From GCA-2715645 sp042095375 (GTDB lineage Bacteria; Bacteroidota; Bacteroidia; Cytophagales; MED-G16), in assembly GCA_042095375.1 (NCBI GenBank), contig JBELBJ010000045.1, positions 1 through 8,978 on the forward strand: a stretch of 8,978 nucleotides of DNA, written 5' to 3'. Position 1 is the stretch's first letter. Each line of letters starts with the position of its first letter. Below, in pieces: positions 6,452-8,978 of the stretch. The notes beneath the pieces were generated by a model, which saw only the letters and a list, made by a program, of their open reading frames with translations, was not told the DNA's origin and did no database searches. A program made the translations under genes and the position numbers.

Positions 6452-8116
6452 ATGGAAACAAATAAATTCAGCAAAATTATCACACAAGATGATTCACTCC
6501 CTGCAGCTCAAGCAATGTTATATGGAATTGGGTTGAATGAAAAAGATATGGAAAAAGCTCAAGTTGGTATTGCTAGTACTGGTTTTGAAGGAAATCCTTG
6601 TAATATGCATCTGAATATTTTAGCTCATCAAATAAAAAAAAGCGTTTTAAAATCTGATTTGGTCGGTTTGATTTTTAATACAATTGGAGTTAGTGATGGA
6701 ATTACAAATGGAACGCCAGGAATGAGATATTCTTTAATTTCTAGAGAAATAATTGCCGATTCTATTGAAACTGTTGTAAAAGCTCAATATTATGATGCTC
6801 TTGTGACAGTTGTTGGGTGTGATAAAAATATGCCAGGAGCAATGATTGCAATTGGGAGAATTAATAGGCCATCTATTTTAGTTTATGGAGGTACTATAAA
6901 ATCAGGTAATTGGAAAGGGAAGAAACTTAATATTGTCTCAGCTTTTGAGGCATATGGGGAAAAATTAAACAATAAAATTGATGAGAAAGAGTATAAAGCA
7001 ATAATTAAAAATAGTATTCCAGGTGCAGGTGCATGTGGAGGAATGTATACTGCAAATACAATGTCTTGTGCAATTGAAGCAATGGGTATGAGTTTACCAT
7101 TTAGTTCTTCTAATCCAGCAGATAATAAAAATAAAAGTAAAGAACTAAAAGATATAGGTAATGCAATAAAAAATTTGTTGATTAAAAATATAAAACCAAA
7201 AGACATAATGACAAAAAACGCATTTTTAAATGCAATTTCAATCACAATGGTACTTGGAGGATCTACAAATGCTGTTTTACATATAATTGCTATTGCTAAA
7301 TCTGTTGGTGTCAATATTAGTTTAAATGATTTTCAAAAGATTAGTGATATAACACCATTTATTGCAAACCTCAAACCAAGTGGTGATTATTTGATGGAAG
7401 ATTTATATAAAATTGGAGGCACACCCGGGATAATGAAAATAATGTTAAATGAAGGTTATTTGCATGGTGATTGTATTACAGTAACTGGAAAAACTATAAG
7501 AGAAAATTTAGAAAATGTTCCTTTTCCAAAAAGCAATAAAATTCTTAAAAGCTTTAAAGATCCTATAAAAACTTGTGGGCATATTCAGATATTATATGGA
7601 AACCTTGCCAAAGATGGTGCTGTTGCTAAGATTACTGGTAAAGAAGGAGAAATCTTTACTGGAAAAGCTAGAGTTTATGATAATGAATTCGAAGCAATTA
7701 ATGGAATTAAAAATGAGGTTAAAAAAGGAGATATTATTGTTATAAGATACTCTGGACCTAAAGGAGCACCTGGGATGCCTGAAATGTTAAAACCAACTTC
7801 TGCTTTAATTGGTTCTGGTCTTGGAAATGATGTTGCCTTAATTACTGACGGAAGGTTTTCTGGTGGATCTCATGGATTTGTTGTTGGACATATATCACCA
7901 GAGGCTTATGAAGGAGGATTAATAGCTATTTTAAAAAATGGAGATAAAATAAAAATTGATTCAATAAATAATAAAATTCATGTTGATTTAGATGAAAAAG
8001 AAATTAATAAAAGATTTAAAAGTTGGAAAATTCCTAATAAAATTAATTATACTGGAGTTTTAAAAAAATATATAAAGTCAGTATCTTCAGCATCTGAAGG
8101 GTGTGTGACAGATTAA
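6452..8116 (+). CDS. ilvD: Dihydroxy-acid dehydratase
   Basis: IlvD removes water from 2,3-dihydroxy-3-methyl acids to give the 2-keto acid precursors of valine, isoleucine and leucine. From METNKFSK the protein has 554 residues, normal for the family. The three Fe-S ligand cysteines are present: C50 (EGNPCNMHL), C123 (VGCDKNMPG) and C195 (GAGACGGMYTAN). Both family signatures are visible: CDKNMPGAMIA at 123-133 and LITDGRFSGGSHG at about 463-475. An in-frame ATG at 6440 would add MVFF, but those codons are the 3' arm and T-tract of a terminator-like hairpin. Flavobacterial IlvD proteins typically begin with a short Met-Glu-x-Asn-Lys sequence, so 6452 is preferred. It is the first gene of an ilv operon, with ilvB starting 12 bases after its stop. 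Oxygen-sensitive cluster chemistry and cytoplasmic location follow from the family. Confidence 0.96.
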   Translation: METNKFSKIITQDDSLPAAQAMLYGIGLNEKDMEKAQVGIASTGFEGNPCNMHLNILAHQIKKSVLKSDLVGLIFNTIGVSDGITNGTPGMRYSLISREIIADSIETVVKAQYYDALVTVVGCDKNMPGAMIAIGRINRPSILVYGGTIKSGNWKGKKLNIVSAFEAYGEKLNNKIDEKEYKAIIKNSIPGAGACGGMYTANTMSCAIEAMGMSLPFSSSNPADNKNKSKELKDIGNAIKNLLIKNIKPKDIMTKNAFLNAISITMVLGGSTNAVLHIIAIAKSVGVNISLNDFQKISDITPFIANLKPSGDYLMEDLYKIGGTPGIMKIMLNEGYLHGDCITVTGKTIRENLENVPFPKSNKILKSFKDPIKTCGHIQILYGNLAKDGAVAKITGKEGEIFTGKARVYDNEFEAINGIKNEVKKGDIIVIRYSGPKGAPGMPEMLKPTSALIGSGLGNDVALITDGRFSGGSHGFVVGHISPEAYEGGLIAILKNGDKIKIDSINNKIHVDLDEKEINKRFKSWKIPNKINYTGVLKKYIKSVSSASEGCVTD

Positions 8117-8128
8117 AAAATTTAGTTT

Positions 8129-8978
8129 ATGAATATTTCAGGATCAGAAGCGGTTATTAAAAGTCTATTAGAAGAAAATATCAATACAATTTTTGGATAT
8201 CCTGGAGGAGCAATTATGCCAATTTATGATGCGCTATATAGTTACCTTGATAAAATAAATCATATATTAACTAGACATGAACAAGGTGCTATTCATGCAG
8301 CACAAGGTTATGCAAGAGTATCAGGAAAAACAGGTGTTTGTTTTGCTACATCTGGACCTGGTGCAACAAATTTAATTACCGGATTAAATGATGCTTTAAT
8401 TGATTCTACACCCATTGTTTGTGTCACAGGTCAAGTTCCTTCAAATTTATTAGGAACAGATGCCTTTCAGGAATCTGATGTAATAGGAATATCAATGCCA
8501 GTTACAAAATGGAATTATCAAGTTACAAATTCATCAGAAATTGCTGAAATCCTTTCTAGAGCATTTTATATAGCTAGGTCAGGTAGACCTGGACCTGTAT
8601 TAATAGATATTACAAAAGATGCTCAATTTTCAAAAATGAAATTTAGATATAAAAAATGTGAAAAAATAAGAAGTTATCATCCGTATCCAGTTTTGAAATC
8701 AGAGGAAATAAATGATGCAGCTAAAATTATTAATCAAGCTAAAAAACCTCTAATTCTTGTTGGTCAAGGAGTTCTACTCTCTAAAGCTGAAAATGAGTTA
8801 ATTAAGTTTTCAGAAATAACAGGAATTCCATTAGCATCTACATTACTTGGATTATCTGCAGTAAGCTGTGATCACAAAAACTATGTCGGATATTTAGGAA
8901 TGCATGGAAATTATGGCCCAAACGTAAAGACAAATGAAGCAGATTTAATCATCGCTATTGGAATGAGGTTTGATGATA
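8129..8978 (+). CDS. ilvB: Acetolactate synthase large (catalytic) subunit, 5' part
   Basis: The first 283 codons of the ThDP-dependent enzyme that condenses two pyruvates, or pyruvate with 2-ketobutyrate, in branched-chain amino acid synthesis; the gene continues past the right edge. The N-terminal pyrimidine-binding domain is clear: IFGYPGGAIMPIYDAL (about 21-36), then RHEQGAIHAAQGYARVSG with the catalytic cofactor-activating Glu51. Next come CFATSGPGATNLITGL and GQVPSNLLGTDAFQE, which line the active site in this family. From about residue 190 the central FAD-binding-type domain begins (KKPLILVGQGVLLSKAE; the window ends within LIIAIGMRFDD). The start is the first ATG after ilvD, with no Shine-Dalgarno sequence and a 12-base gap, which supports co-transcription. 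The regulatory subunit gene ilvN would be expected next but is outside the window. Other ThDP enzymes such as pyruvate oxidase are less likely given the ilvD neighbour. Confidence 0.95.
   Translation, partial: MNISGSEAVIKSLLEENINTIFGYPGGAIMPIYDALYSYLDKINHILTRHEQGAIHAAQGYARVSGKTGVCFATSGPGATNLITGLNDALIDSTPIVCVTGQVPSNLLGTDAFQESDVIGISMPVTKWNYQVTNSSEIAEILSRAFYIARSGRPGPVLIDITKDAQFSKMKFRYKKCEKIRSYHPYPVLKSEEINDAAKIINQAKKPLILVGQGVLLSKAENELIKFSEITGIPLASTLLGLSAVSCDHKNYVGYLGMHGNYGPNVKTNEADLIIAIGMRFDD

Noticed and set aside
6385..6465. 26-codon ORF before ilvD as an annotated leader peptide gene
   Set aside because: It lacks runs of Ile, Leu or Val codons and its aromatic-rich sequence can come from T-rich DNA, so it is kept only as part of the attenuator finding.
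6883..7314. 143-codon minus-strand open frame inside ilvD
   Set aside because: It lies wholly within the well-supported ilvD gene, has a hydrophobic sequence typical of the reverse frame, and resembles no known protein.

Overview
The window looks like a chromosomal segment of a Bacteroidota bacterium, most likely a marine-type Flavobacteriia relative. Three things point there: very AT-rich DNA (about 30% G+C by eye), no Shine-Dalgarno sequences before the starts, and a SusC-style TonB-dependent receptor with an N-terminal carboxypeptidase-regulatory-like domain. TAnnTTTG-type -7 promoter elements and a Bacteroidota-style lipoprotein signal agree. All complete genes end in TAA. No tRNA, rRNA, IS element, CRISPR array or phage gene was seen.

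Left part (1-3224, minus strand): a 900-residue outer-membrane TonB-dependent receptor, followed downstream by a strong A/T-flanked hairpin terminator. Beyond that is the 5' part of a small lipoprotein gene with a lipocalin-like look, cut by the window edge. The receptor and lipoprotein may serve one uptake function, but the terminator suggests separate transcripts. No SusD partner is visible here.

Middle part (3332-6289): two short plus-strand genes, a Lys/Asn-rich protein of unknown function and an exported TPR-like protein with a cysteine-rich C-terminus and a TTG start. They converge on, and overlap by 4 bp, a minus-strand pair: a NUDIX CoA-pyrophosphatase-like hydrolase and a DUF819 family membrane protein. 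The members of that pair are separated by one base, so they are almost certainly co-transcribed.

Right part (6360-8978, plus strand): the start of a branched-chain amino acid operon, ilvD (dihydroxy-acid dehydratase) and ilvB (acetolactate synthase large subunit, cut by the window end), 12 bp apart. A hairpin with a U-tract lies immediately before the preferred ilvD start, downstream of a promoter-like -7 element. It is a candidate transcription attenuator and the most interesting regulatory signal here. No clearly new biological system was found; the rest is ordinary core and accessory gene content.
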